Below are positions 11,843-20,230 of a stretch of DNA of 50,712 nucleotides, piece after piece. Below the pieces are notes generated by a model. The model was not told where the DNA came from. It made no database searches and saw only the letters and a list, made by a program, of their open reading frames with translations. The position numbers and the translations under genes are program-made. The number at the start of each line of letters is the position of its first letter. The first letter of the stretch is position 1. The DNA is from Nocardioides albidus (GTDB lineage Bacteria; Actinomycetota; Actinomycetes; Propionibacteriales; Nocardioidaceae): assembly GCF_006335005.1 (NCBI RefSeq), contig NZ_VDMP01000027.1:94555-145266 (forward strand), in the 5' to 3' direction.

Positions 11843-13408
11843 TCACCCCCGCCGCAGCCGCCCGAGCAGACCCCGCCGCGCGGGCGGCTCGTCGGCGGGG
11901 ACCCGCAGCAACAGCCCGTCCTGGGCGGAGTAGTCCAGCGTCACCTGGCCGACGCGCGTGCCTGCGGGGAGGTCGCTGAACGCCCGCTTGATGCCGGTCC
12001 GGCCGTCGAGCTCGCACATGCCCAGCACCAGGTGCGCGCCGGGCGGCAGCGGGTGGCCCATCGCGGCCGTGGCCGGGTCGAAGCGGGCGGTGAACGAGCC
12101 GGCCGGCTCGAGCGTGCCGTCCTCCTGCTCGACCAGCTCGACCCGGGAGGTCGACGGCAGCAGCCAGTTGACGCGGGTCGGGGCGTGCCGGATCGCCACG
12201 TCGACGAAGGCGGTCGAGACGTCGGCCGAAGGCGTCAGTCCGCGCTCGGCGAGCAGGCCGGCCAGCGGCTCGGGCAGGTCGCGCACCACCTCGCCGGACG
12301 GCGTACGACGGGCGAAGGGCTGGCCGGGCACCCGGCTCCACGACACGGACCCGGTCACCGTGACGCCACCGTCGACGGACTCCTCGACCGCGGTGACCGT
12401 GAACTCCGGACGCCGGTCGATCCCGTCGCGCAGGAAGTCGGCGGCGGCGTCGGCATGGCCGTCGCGGAAGAGGGTGATCGCCACCCGGCTGCGCTCGGGG
12501 AGCAGGGCGTCGAGCTCAACGGGAACATACGTCGAGAGCATCCGGGCGACCTCGGCGCGGGCCTCGGCGACACTCGCCGCGTCGGCGTCCGCGTCGCGCT
12601 GCCCGAGCTGGGAGACCAGGCGCACGTGGACGTTCTGGGCGAGCAGCTCGTCGCGGATCTCCGGCTTCTCCACGGTGGAGACCAGCCGGAACAGCTTCTC
12701 GAGATAGGGCCAGTACTCCGGGTCGCCGCTGTAGTCGAGCTTGGTGCCATCGGTGGACGTCGAGTTGTTCTCGGCGGTCTTGCGCCAGTGGTAGAACGGC
12801 GTCGAGCTCAGCAGCGCGACCGCGGGCTCGTGCCGGATGACGTCGACGTGGAAGAACAGGTCCTCCCACAGGTGCCGCGGCGCCTCGGGGAACCGGATGT
12901 CGTGCCCGACCAGGAACTCCCGCCGGTAGAGCTTGTGCGGCGTCATCGGCAGCAGCCCGCGCAGCGGCTCGCCCGTAGCGTCCGTCAGGTCACGCGCGTA
13001 GTGCGTCAGCCCCCAGCGGGCGATCTGGGTGCGCACCTCCTTGCCGTTGACGACGTCGGCTCCGGCCGCATCGCCCAGCTCGACCCCGGCCCGCAGCGCG
13101 TCGGGGTAGAGCTCGTCGTCGTGGTCCATGAAGAGCACGTAGCGCCCGCGCGCCTCGCGCACACCGATGTTGCGCGGCCGGCTGGGCCACCCGGAGGCCT
13201 CGAGCGCGAAGGCGCGGTAGTTGGCCCGTCCGGCCGCGATCGCCTCGATGCGCTGCGCGGTGTCGTCCGGTGAGCCGTCGTCGAGCAGCAGCACCTCGAT
13301 CCGGTCCTGCGCGAGGGTCTGCGCGTCCAGCGACGCGATCGCGCGATCCAGCCCGGCGCCCGAGCGATAGGTCGGGATCACGACGGACACCGCGGGAGCC
13401 TCGGCCAT
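11843..13408 (-). CDS. TarS-like family 2 glycosyltransferase (putative wall-polymer decorating enzyme)
   Basis: The 521-residue protein has an N-terminal GT-A domain (about 1-230): SVVIPTYRSGAGLDRAI, the nucleotide-binding LLDDGS (41-46), the metal site DHDDE (95-99) and the catalytic-base segment HLWEDLFFHVDV with Glu182-Asp183. The spacing of GWPSRPRNIGV, MTPHKLYRREFL and the WED block recalls Staphylococcus TarS/TarP, which add N-acetylglucosamine to poly(ribitol phosphate). That comparison is from memory of the family. The C-terminal half (about 250-521) is beta-rich and resembles no catalytic domain, as in TarS. There is no signal peptide, so it acts in the cytoplasm. It shares a 32-nt divergent promoter region with folP. 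Donor and acceptor are unknown. Confidence 0.7.
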   Translation of the reverse strand: MAEAPAVSVVIPTYRSGAGLDRAIASLDAQTLAQDRIEVLLLDDGSPDDTAQRIEAIAAGRANYRAFALEASGWPSRPRNIGVREARGRYVLFMDHDDELYPDALRAGVELGDAAGADVVNGKEVRTQIARWGLTHYARDLTDATGEPLRGLLPMTPHKLYRREFLVGHDIRFPEAPRHLWEDLFFHVDVIRHEPAVALLSSTPFYHWRKTAENNSTSTDGTKLDYSGDPEYWPYLEKLFRLVSTVEKPEIRDELLAQNVHVRLVSQLGQRDADADAASVAEARAEVARMLSTYVPVELDALLPERSRVAITLFRDGHADAAADFLRDGIDRRPEFTVTAVEESVDGGVTVTGSVSWSRVPGQPFARRTPSGEVVRDLPEPLAGLLAERGLTPSADVSTAFVDVAIRHAPTRVNWLLPSTSRVELVEQEDGTLEPAGSFTARFDPATAAMGHPLPPGAHLVLGMCELDGRTGIKRAFSDLPAGTRVGQVTLDYSAQDGLLLRVPADEPPARRGLLGRLRRG

Positions 13409-13414
13409 GCCGCG

Positions 13415-13433
13415 AGTCTAGGGAGTCTAGGGT
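13415..13433. promoter_or_regulatory. Back-to-back leaderless -10 elements for the TarS-like gene and folP
   Basis: Only 32 nt separate the two divergent start codons. On the plus strand TAGGGT (13428-13433) ends 7 nt before the folP ATG. On the minus strand TAGACT (13420-13415) ends 6 nt before the TarS-like ATG. A direct repeat GAGTCTAGG carries both. The two RNA polymerase sites overlap, so the promoters should be mutually exclusive. Confidence 0.5.
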
Positions 13434-13440
13434 TTCCGCC

Positions 13441-14313
13441 ATGACCGGCCCGTCGACGCCTCTCGTGATGGGGGTCGTCAACGTCACGCCCGACTCCTTC
13501 TCCGACGGCGGGCGGTACGACGACCCCACGCGCGCGATCGCGCACGGACGCGAGCTGCTGGCGCAGGGCGCCGACATCCTCGACGTCGGCGGCGAGTCGA
13601 CGCGTCCGGGCGCGACCCGTCCGCTGCTCGAGGAGGAGCTCGACCGCGTCGTACCCGTCATCGAGGCGCTGGCCGCTGCCGGCGCGACCGTCTCGGTCGA
13701 CACGATGCGCGCCGAGGTCGCCGAGCGCGCCGTCGCCGCGGGCGCCAGCATCGTCAACGACGTCTCCGGGGGCCTGGCGGACCCGGCGATCGTCGACGTC
13801 GTGGCGCGCACCGGCGTCACCTACGTCGCGATGCACTGGCGCGCGCACAGCGACCGGATGCAGGAGTTCGCCGAGTACGACGACCGCGGCGGCGTCGTCG
13901 CCGCGGTGCGCGACGAGCTGGGCGAGCGGGTGGCGGCGATCCGGGCCGCCGGCGTCCGCGACGAGCAGATCGTGCTCGACCCCGGCCTGGGCTTCGCCAA
14001 GCACGCACACCACAACTGGGAGCTGCTGCGCCACCTCGACGTGCTGGCCGGGCTCGGCTACCCGCTGCTCGTCGGCGGAAGCCGCAAGACCTTCCTCGGG
14101 CGCCTGCTCGAGGACCCGTCCGGACAGCCGCGCCCCGTGGCCGAGCGGGAGGCCGCCGGCGTGGCGCTCACGACGCTGCTGGCGGCCGGGTTCGGCGGCG
14201 CCCCGGTGTGGTGCCTGCGGGTCCACGATGTGCGTGCCCATCGCGACGCCCTCGCGGTTGCGGCACAGTGGGGTCCAGCCGCGGATCGGGCCGGGGCGCC
14301 GGAGAGGGACTGA
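13441..14313 (+). CDS. folP: Dihydropteroate synthase
   Basis: FolP condenses dihydropterin pyrophosphate with p-aminobenzoate to give dihydropteroate and is the sulfonamide target. The 290-aa product begins MTGPSTPLVMGVVNVTPDSF. It contains SFSDGG, the DVGGESTRPGA signature, SVDTMRAEVA, IVNDVSGG, DPGLGFAK and GGSRKTFLG, all core TIM-barrel motifs of the family. Length is normal. The frame stays open upstream to 13270, but that part lies antisense to the TarS-like gene and has no homology, so the ATG at 13441 is used. folB begins 2 nt after the stop. Confidence 0.96.
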   Translation: MTGPSTPLVMGVVNVTPDSFSDGGRYDDPTRAIAHGRELLAQGADILDVGGESTRPGATRPLLEEELDRVVPVIEALAAAGATVSVDTMRAEVAERAVAAGASIVNDVSGGLADPAIVDVVARTGVTYVAMHWRAHSDRMQEFAEYDDRGGVVAAVRDELGERVAAIRAAGVRDEQIVLDPGLGFAKHAHHNWELLRHLDVLAGLGYPLLVGGSRKTFLGRLLEDPSGQPRPVAEREAAGVALTTLLAAGFGGAPVWCLRVHDVRAHRDALAVAAQWGPAADRAGAPERD

Positions 14314-14315
14314 GA

Positions 14316-14723
14316 ATGACTGACGAGCTGAGCATCCTCGGCATCGAGTGCTTCGCCCACCACGGCGTCTTCGACCACGAGCGACGCGACGGTCAGGTCT
14401 TCAGGATCGACCTCGCCCTCGGCGTCGACACCGCCCCGGCGGCGGCGTCGGACGACTTGCATGACACGGTGGACTACGGAAGCCTCGTCGACCAGGTCGT
14501 GGCTGCCGTGACGAGGGACCCGGTCGACCTGATCGAGACCCTCGCGCAGCGCATCGCGGACACCTGCCTGTTGGACCCTCGTGTTGAATGGGTGCGGGTG
14601 AGTGTCCACAAGCCGGATGCGCCGATCCAGGCGACGTTCGCCGATGTACAGCTGACCATCACCCGACGCCGCGAGGCGGCCGGGGTGGGAGACCGAAACG
14701 GGAAGGCAGAGGGCCCAGCATGA
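14316..14723 (+). CDS. folB: Dihydroneopterin aldolase
   Basis: FolB cleaves 7,8-dihydroneopterin to 6-hydroxymethyl-dihydropterin and glycolaldehyde. The 135-aa product has the family pattern ILGIECFAHHGVFDHERRDGQ, the DTVDYGSLVDQV segment, the catalytic-region LIETLAQRIAD and the C-terminal VRVSVHKPDAPI. This length is slightly above the usual 120 aa because of a polar tail. The ATG at 14316 follows GGAGAGGG in the end of folP. Its stop overlaps the folK start (ATGA). Confidence 0.95.
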   Translation: MTDELSILGIECFAHHGVFDHERRDGQVFRIDLALGVDTAPAAASDDLHDTVDYGSLVDQVVAAVTRDPVDLIETLAQRIADTCLLDPRVEWVRVSVHKPDAPIQATFADVQLTITRRREAAGVGDRNGKAEGPA

Positions 14724-15289
14724 CCGAGACCCCGAATCCGAACATCGTCGATGCGGACACGCTGACCGGCGAGATGCGACCGATCCGTCGGGTGGTGATC
14801 GCTCTCGGGTCCAACGTCGGTGAGCGGTTCGCGGCGCTCCAGGGCGCGCTCGGCGTCCTCGCCGACACCCCCGAGGTCTGGGTCACCGGCGTGTCGCCGG
14901 TCTACGAGACCGCGCCGGTCGACTGCCCGCCCGAGGCGCAGGACTACCTCAACGCGGTCGTCCTCGCCGACACCACGCTGTCCGCCCACCGCCTCCTCGA
15001 CCGGGCCCTGGCCATCGAGGACGCCTTCGACCGCGAGCGCAGCGACGTGAAGAACGCCCCGCGCACGCTCGACGTCGACCTGATCGTCGTCGGCGACCGC
15101 CGCAGCGACACCGACGCCCTGCGCCTGCCGCACCCCCGCGCCCACGAGCGTGCCTTCGTCCTCAAGCCGTGGCTCGACCTCGAGCCCGACGCCCAGCTGC
15201 TCGACCACGGGCCGGTCGCCGAGCTGCTCGAGAAGATCGACTCCGACGGCCTCAAGCTGCGCGACGACCTGGTCCTCGAGTTCGAGTGA
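14720..15289 (+). CDS. folK: 2-amino-4-hydroxy-6-hydroxymethyldihydropteridine pyrophosphokinase
   Basis: FolK transfers pyrophosphate from ATP to 6-hydroxymethyl-dihydropterin, producing the FolP substrate. The 189-aa product has the HPPK motifs VVIALGSNVGERFAAL, VSPVYETAPVD, the RTLDVDLIVVG block with the metal-binding Asp pair, and LPHPRAHERAFVL. About 22 extra residues precede the catalytic core. The ATG at 14720 overlaps the folB stop (ATGA), and the gene ends in a GTGA overlap with the DUF3180 gene, so folP-folB-folK-DUF3180 is one translationally coupled unit. Confidence 0.95.
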   Translation: MTETPNPNIVDADTLTGEMRPIRRVVIALGSNVGERFAALQGALGVLADTPEVWVTGVSPVYETAPVDCPPEAQDYLNAVVLADTTLSAHRLLDRALAIEDAFDRERSDVKNAPRTLDVDLIVVGDRRSDTDALRLPHPRAHERAFVLKPWLDLEPDAQLLDHGPVAELLEKIDSDGLKLRDDLVLEFE

Positions 15290-15786
15290 GCCGCGAGGGC
15301 CCCGTCCAGGAGCCCGAGGAGGAGCCCCCGCCCGCCCCGGCCGGCGACCTGCGCCCGACCGGCGCCGGAACGCTGCTGCGCTGGGTCGCCGTCGGACTCG
15401 TGGCCGGCTGGGCCCTCCACCCCGTGTGCGACCGCCTCGGCGTCGTCCCGCCGTTGGTGTCCGCGGCCCAGCCGCTCGCGATGCTCCTGCTCGCCGCGAT
15501 CCTGGGGTACGTCGCGTGGGTGACCCACCGCGCCGTGCACGTGCGCCGCGAGCGCCTCGAGTCCCACCAGGCGGTGAACCGCTTCGTGCTCGCCCGAGCC
15601 AGCGCACTGGTCGCGGCCCTCGCCACCGGCGGGTACGTCGGCTACGCCCTGTCGTGGGTCGGTGACCCCGCCGAGTTGGCCGACGAGCGGATGGTGCGCT
15701 CGCTCGTGGCGGCCGTCTGCGCCCTCGCCGCCGTCGTCACCGGTCTGCTCCTGGAGCGGGCGTGCCGGGTCCACGACGACGAGTGA
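15286..15786 (+). CDS. DUF3180 integral membrane protein
   Basis: This 166-aa protein has a short Pro/Glu-rich cytoplasmic start (QEPEEEPPPAPAG) and four hydrophobic segments: about residues 29-47, 53-76, 98-120 and 134-154. DUF3180 proteins are found directly after folK in many actinobacteria. Their function is not known, and a folate-related role rests only on this linkage. The GTG at 15286 overlaps the folK stop (GTGA). The longer frame from 15169 lies within folK and is not credible. Confidence 0.85.
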   Translation: MSREGPVQEPEEEPPPAPAGDLRPTGAGTLLRWVAVGLVAGWALHPVCDRLGVVPPLVSAAQPLAMLLLAAILGYVAWVTHRAVHVRRERLESHQAVNRFVLARASALVAALATGGYVGYALSWVGDPAELADERMVRSLVAAVCALAAVVTGLLLERACRVHDDE

Positions 15787-15857
15787 GCCGATCCGACCTG
15801 TGACGGTTGGGACGAATGTGACGTGCGTGTCTGCGCCGTCCCAGCGCCCCCGAGGCA

Positions 15858-15863
15858 TAACGT
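15858..15863 (+). promoter_or_regulatory. -10 element TAACGT before the coiled-coil protein gene
   Basis: TAACGT ends 7 nt before the ATG at 15871, matching the leaderless pattern. It favours this start over the upstream GTG at 15823. Confidence 0.4.
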
Positions 15864-15870
15864 GCTGGTC

Positions 15871-16467
15871 ATGACTTCCCCTGTCATGTCCGGCAATCGC
15901 CGCCGTCAGCGCTCCACGCGGGTCCTGGTCGCTGTCCTCCTCCTCGTGCTCGCGGCGCTCGCCGTCGCCGGCACCACCGTGACCGGATCCTGGGTCCTGG
16001 TCACGATCGCCGCCGTCGCCGCCGTCGTCCTGGGCGCGGTCGCCACCAAGATCACCCACTCCGAGCTCCTGGACTCCCGTCGGGAGGCGGCCCGCGACCG
16101 TGCCGTCCAGGCGCGCGCGTACGCCGAGCTGACCGAGGTCCGGACCGCGGAGAACGTCGAGTTCGCCGCGGACATGACGGGCAAGGTGGCCAAGCGCGAC
16201 GCCACCATCGCCCGCCTCGAGAAGCGTCTCGGCGACGCCGCCGCCGAGCTGGCCGACGCCCGCCGCGAGCTGGCCGAGACCGGCGACCGGGCCGACGAGG
16301 CGCAGCGCACCGCCGACCGACTCGCCGAGCGCCTCTCCGACGCGGAGGAGCGAGCGGGTCAGGCCGTCGTACGGGTCGCCGAGCTGGAGGCCGAGCTCGA
16401 CGTCCTCACCGCCCAGATCCACGCCCTCGAGGCCCAGGCCCGCACCCGGGCCCGCCGCCCCGCCTGA
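15871..16467 (+). CDS. Membrane-anchored coiled-coil protein of unknown function
   Basis: The 198-aa product has a basic N-terminus, two adjacent membrane segments (about residues 13-34 and 39-58, VLVAVLLLVLAALAVAG and VLVTIAAVAAVVLGAVA) and then about 130 charged, helical residues. These show heptad-like spacing, with AELADARRELAETGDRADEA and RLAERLSDAEERAGQAVVRV. A cytoplasmic coiled coil anchored by a hairpin is inferred, suggesting a scaffold or septum/envelope role, but no named family is recognised. It sits between the folate operon and the second envelope island and is followed within 14 nt by the 22-nt array at 16481-16571. Confidence 0.75.
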   Translation: MTSPVMSGNRRRQRSTRVLVAVLLLVLAALAVAGTTVTGSWVLVTIAAVAAVVLGAVATKITHSELLDSRREAARDRAVQARAYAELTEVRTAENVEFAADMTGKVAKRDATIARLEKRLGDAAAELADARRELAETGDRADEAQRTADRLAERLSDAEERAGQAVVRVAELEAELDVLTAQIHALEAQARTRARRPA

Positions 16468-16480
16468 CTCCCTCTCCGCC

Positions 16481-16571
16481 GAGGTGCCACGAAAGCACCG
16501 TCGAGGGGTGACCTTCGGTGGCACCTCGACGGGACAGACCTGGCACCTCGACGGGACAGACCTGGCACCTC
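16481..16571. repeat. 22-nt-period GAGGTGCC/GGCACCTC array (locus 3)
   Basis: GGCACCTC occurs at 16520, 16542 and 16564, exactly 22 nt apart, and 16520-16541 equals 16542-16563. On the opposite side GAGGTGCC is at 16481, with a degenerate copy (GAGGGGTG) exactly 22 nt later at 16503. The arms face each other as in loci 1 and 2, although the 14-nt linkers differ. It lies just before the promoter of the polymerase-like gene at 16637. Confidence 0.85.
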
Positions 16572-16591
16572 GCCGGGGCGTGACGGGTCGG

Positions 16592-16597
16592 TAGCAT
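16592..16597 (+). promoter_or_regulatory. Candidate -10 element TAGCAT for the polymerase gene
   Basis: TAGCAT lies about 40 nt before the GTG at 16637, leaving a leader of some 33 nt. That leader contains the ribosome site GGAAGG at 16620-16625. No clear -35 is visible, and the region just upstream is the repeat array. Confidence 0.35.
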
Positions 16598-16636
16598 CGG
16601 GCGACCCACCCGCCGAACCGGAAGGACGCTGCCGCC

Positions 16637-19600
16637 GTGGCCTTCGACCGCGCCCGCGCCCAGCAGGAGCTGATCCGGCTCGCCAAGGCGGGACCCGGTC
16701 GGCTGAGGGGGCCGCTGGGCCGCGCGACGCGACGCTTCCGCGGTGAGTTCTCCGGACCGCTGGTCACCGTCGTCCTGCCGGTCGGCGACGACGACACCAC
16801 CCGGATCGGCACCTGCCTGGACTCGCTGAAGGTCCAGACCCACCGCAACCTCGAGATCCTCGTCGTGCGCTTCGGGCGCCACGAGCGGGTCACCGCGACG
16901 GTGCGCGAGCACGCCGCCCAGGACTGGCGGATCAAGACCCGGGTCAAGATCGAGCGCTCGCTGGCCGCCGCCCGCAACGCCGGAGTCGCTGCCGCCTCGG
17001 GCGAGCTGGTCGTCGTCGTCACCCACGCCGGTGACGACTTCGTCCACACCGGCATCGAGCGGCTCGTCGAGGCACACGCGCGCTCGGGCTCGCCCGTGGT
17101 GGTGGGCGCCATGCGCGAGCCCGACATCGCCGGCTGGATCCCCGACTCGGCGTACGACGCCGCCCACCACGCCCCGGTGCGGAGCACGACGCTCGCCGCG
17201 ACGCCGGTCGCGGTCACCGACCTCGGCCTGGGCAACAAGCTCGTGGAGCGGGGGTTCTGGGCGAGCTCCGGACTGCGCTTCACCGAGGAGTTCCCCGACG
17301 GCGCCGACGTCGCGCTGGGGCTGCTGGAGCGGGCGACCACCTTCGACCTGTTGGCCGACTTCACCTACATCCCGACCAAGCGCCGCGACGGCGTCCAGGT
17401 CGGCACCGTCCCGGACGTGCTGAGTGGCCTGCCCGACTGGATCGACCGCAACGACCACACCTGGCACCGGGTGGAGGGCCTGGGCCTGCCGGAGGTCCGC
17501 GACTGGTTCCTGTGGGGAGTGCTGGACACCGCGATCCAGCCGCTGGTCGCCGACGTCGAGCGCGCCGACGCCCACCAGTGGCGGACGCTGCGCGACCACG
17601 CGACGATGCTGCTCGAGGCCGCAGACGAGCACGTCTGGTCGCGCCTGAACGCCGAGGCCCGGGTCAAGCTGTGGCTGCTCCAGCACGACCACCGCGCCGC
17701 GCTCGAGGACTTCCTCGGCGGGCGCCTGTTCACCCGGGGCAACCGCCCCACCGAGGTCCGCGACGGCAAGGTCTGGGCCCTGCTGCCGCACCACGACGAC
17801 ACCGCGCTGGGCATCCCCGCCGAGCTCTTCGAGATGACCGCCGACGAGACCCGCTTCCGCGCGATGCTGCGCGAGGCCCGCTGGATCGACGCAGAGACGC
17901 TCGAGCTCACGATCTTCGCCGCCATCGACTTCGTCCACATGAGCGGCCTCCCGACCGTCGACTGCGCCCTCGTCGAGCAGGGGAGCGGCCAGCGGATCCC
18001 CTTGCAGATCCGGCAGTTCCGCGACGCCCGCGCCAACCAGGCGCTGCGCCGCCACCAGGACTTCTCGTGGGGCGCCTTCGACGCGGTCGTGCCGGTCGCC
18101 GACGTCGTCCGTGCCAGCAAGGACCGCGACCACGCGGTCTGGGTGGTCGAGATCGACATCGACGTCGACGGCGTACGACGCTCCGGCCCGGTCCCGCTCA
18201 TCGACGAGCAGGCCTCGGCCGGGTTCATCGGCCGCGACCATCTCGCCCCTCGTCCGGTGGCCGGCTCGGTGGTCGCCTTCAACCCGCGCTCCGACGTCGT
18301 CGGCCTGCGGATCCGTCCCGACGGCGCGCCGCGCCTGCGCTCGCTCGAGGTCGCGGGGCGCACCGTCACCGGCGTCCTGGTGGCGCCCGGGGACGCGAAC
18401 GTCACCGGTCTGCGGGTCACCCAGGGCAGCCAGCAGGTCCGCGCCGAGGCCACGCCCGTCGACGACGGTCTCCGCTTCAGCCTCGTGCTCCCGGCCGCCT
18501 GGACCGGGCAGCGGCGCTGGCAGGTGCGGGTCCTGACCTCCGACGGCGGCGAGCTCGCCCTGGGCTGGCCGGCCGGCGCGCCCCAGTGGCTCGCCGTCGG
18601 CGCCGGCGAGGTCGTCGCCTCGCGCACGGCCTCCGGCGACACCGAGCTGTACGAGGCGGCGGACACCCTGGTCGTCGACGAGGTGGCCGTCGAGGGCCTG
18701 CGCCTCGAGGTGACCGGCCGCTGGCTCGGCGCACCGGCCGACGGGGCCCGGCTCGCCCTGCTCGCCCAGGTCGGCGGCGCCGAGGTCCTCACCGCCGACC
18801 TCGCCCCCGGCGACGAGCCCGGGTCCGTCCGCGCCGGCGTCGAGCTGACCACCGACCGCTGGGGCCTCGGGGAGCGCCCCCTCGCGCCGGGCTGGCTCTG
18901 GCTGGCCGTCACCCGCGACGGCACCACCACCCGCGCCCTCCTCGGCGAGCGTGCCATCGACCGGCTCCACCACTTCATGGTCGGCACCGACCACCGCAGC
19001 TACTCCGCCCGCGTCGTGCAGGAGGGTCGGGTCGCCGGCGTCGAGCTCCTTCCGCCGGTGCCCGTCGAGGAGCGCGTCCCCTACGGCCAGACCCAGCTCC
19101 AGGAGTGGTACGCCGACGCGGACCTTCCGCTGGAGCCGGACTCCGTCTACTTCCAGTCCTATGTGGGCGCCTCGGCGACCGACAGCCAGCTCGCGCTGCA
19201 CGAGGAGCTGCGTCGTACCCGCCCCGACCTGAAGCTCTACTGGGGCGTGGCGTCGGCCGCCTCCTGGGTCCCGGAGGGCGGCGTACCGGTCGTGATGACC
19301 ACCCGCGAGTGGTACCGCGTCCTGGCCTCCGCCGGGCAGCTGTGCATGAACATCGACCCGGAGCGGTGGTTCCGCAAGCGGCCGGGCCAGCGCCTGCTGC
19401 AGACCTTCCACGGCTACCCGTCGAAGTCGATGGGCATCCGGATGTGGGACGCCAAGCACTACCCGCCGCGCCGGATCCAGCTGGAGCTCGCCCGCACCTC
19501 CCAGCAGTGGGACCTGATCCTCACCCCCGACCCGGACATGGACCAGTACTACCGCCGGGAGTACGCCTACGACGGGCCGATCCACAGCGAGGGCTACCCG

Positions 19601-20221
19601 CGCGACGACGTGCTCGTCGGCGACCGCGCGGACGTCGTACGCGAGGACGCCCGCCGCCGACTCGGCATCGCGCTCCACCAGAAGGCCATCCTCTACGCCC
19701 CCACCTGGCGCGACGACCAGGCCACCAACTGGCGCGCCGCCGACGCCGTGCACCACCTCGACGTGGCCGCCGCCGCCCGCGACCTCGGCCCCGACTACGT
19801 CCTGCTGCTGCGCGGCCACCGCTTCCACAACCCGGCAGGCGACGCCGGCGGCGCCCGCTTCCTCGACGTCACCGAGTATCCCGAGATCAACGACCTGATC
19901 CTCGCCGCCGACGCCGCGGTGCTCGACTACTCCTCGCTGCGCTTCGACTTCGCCCTCACCCAGCGGCCGATGGTCTTCCTCGTCCCCGATCTCGACACCT
20001 ATGTCGGCGGCGTGCGCGGCTTCCTCTACGACTACGCCCCCACCGCCCCCGGCCCGCACGTCGACACCGCCGAGCAGGTCGTCGACCTGCTGCGCGACCT
20101 CGACGGCCTGCGGCGCAGGTACGCCGACGCGATGGAGACCTTCCACCAGCGGTTCAACCGCCACATGGACGGCCACGCGGCCGAGCGGGTCGCCGCGGCC
20201 TTCTTCGGCGAGCCGTCCTAG
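16637..20221 (+). CDS. GT2 domain fused to a TagF/TarL-like polyol-phosphate (CDP-glycerol/ribitol) transferase
   Basis: The protein has 1194 aa. Residues about 38-240 resemble a GT2 GT-A fold (LVTVVLPVGDDDTTRIGTCL, KVQTHRNLEILVV, SLAAARNAGVAAASGELVVV), but the usual DxD is replaced by THAGDDF. Residues about 240-840 are a long region I cannot assign, probably beta-rich. Residues about 840-1190 match the glycerophosphotransferase family: TFHGYPSKSMG (from 923), EGYPRDDVLV, ILYAPTWRDDQ, LLLRGHRFHN and LDYSSLRFDFAL (from 1096). Such enzymes polymerise glycerol- or ribitol-phosphate onto a lipid-linked teichoic acid primer at the inner membrane face. The neighbouring IspD-SDR gene points to CDP-ribitol. 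The GTG start has GGAAGG upstream. It heads the plus-strand run with the sulfotransferases. Confidence 0.85.
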   Translation: MAFDRARAQQELIRLAKAGPGRLRGPLGRATRRFRGEFSGPLVTVVLPVGDDDTTRIGTCLDSLKVQTHRNLEILVVRFGRHERVTATVREHAAQDWRIKTRVKIERSLAAARNAGVAAASGELVVVVTHAGDDFVHTGIERLVEAHARSGSPVVVGAMREPDIAGWIPDSAYDAAHHAPVRSTTLAATPVAVTDLGLGNKLVERGFWASSGLRFTEEFPDGADVALGLLERATTFDLLADFTYIPTKRRDGVQVGTVPDVLSGLPDWIDRNDHTWHRVEGLGLPEVRDWFLWGVLDTAIQPLVADVERADAHQWRTLRDHATMLLEAADEHVWSRLNAEARVKLWLLQHDHRAALEDFLGGRLFTRGNRPTEVRDGKVWALLPHHDDTALGIPAELFEMTADETRFRAMLREARWIDAETLELTIFAAIDFVHMSGLPTVDCALVEQGSGQRIPLQIRQFRDARANQALRRHQDFSWGAFDAVVPVADVVRASKDRDHAVWVVEIDIDVDGVRRSGPVPLIDEQASAGFIGRDHLAPRPVAGSVVAFNPRSDVVGLRIRPDGAPRLRSLEVAGRTVTGVLVAPGDANVTGLRVTQGSQQVRAEATPVDDGLRFSLVLPAAWTGQRRWQVRVLTSDGGELALGWPAGAPQWLAVGAGEVVASRTASGDTELYEAADTLVVDEVAVEGLRLEVTGRWLGAPADGARLALLAQVGGAEVLTADLAPGDEPGSVRAGVELTTDRWGLGERPLAPGWLWLAVTRDGTTTRALLGERAIDRLHHFMVGTDHRSYSARVVQEGRVAGVELLPPVPVEERVPYGQTQLQEWYADADLPLEPDSVYFQSYVGASATDSQLALHEELRRTRPDLKLYWGVASAASWVPEGGVPVVMTTREWYRVLASAGQLCMNIDPERWFRKRPGQRLLQTFHGYPSKSMGIRMWDAKHYPPRRIQLELARTSQQWDLILTPDPDMDQYYRREYAYDGPIHSEGYPRDDVLVGDRADVVREDARRRLGIALHQKAILYAPTWRDDQATNWRAADAVHHLDVAAAARDLGPDYVLLLRGHRFHNPAGDAGGARFLDVTEYPEINDLILAADAAVLDYSSLRFDFALTQRPMVFLVPDLDTYVGGVRGFLYDYAPTAPGPHVDTAEQVVDLLRDLDGLRRRYADAMETFHQRFNRHMDGHAAERVAAAFFGEPS

Positions 20222-20224
20222 GAT
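20219..20224 (+). promoter_or_regulatory. -10 element TAGGAT overlapping the upstream stop codon
   Basis: TAGGAT begins with the TAG stop of the polymerase gene and ends 6 nt before the ATG at 20231. It fits a leaderless internal promoter for the first sulfotransferase gene. Confidence 0.4.
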
Positions 20225-20230
20225 CTGCCG

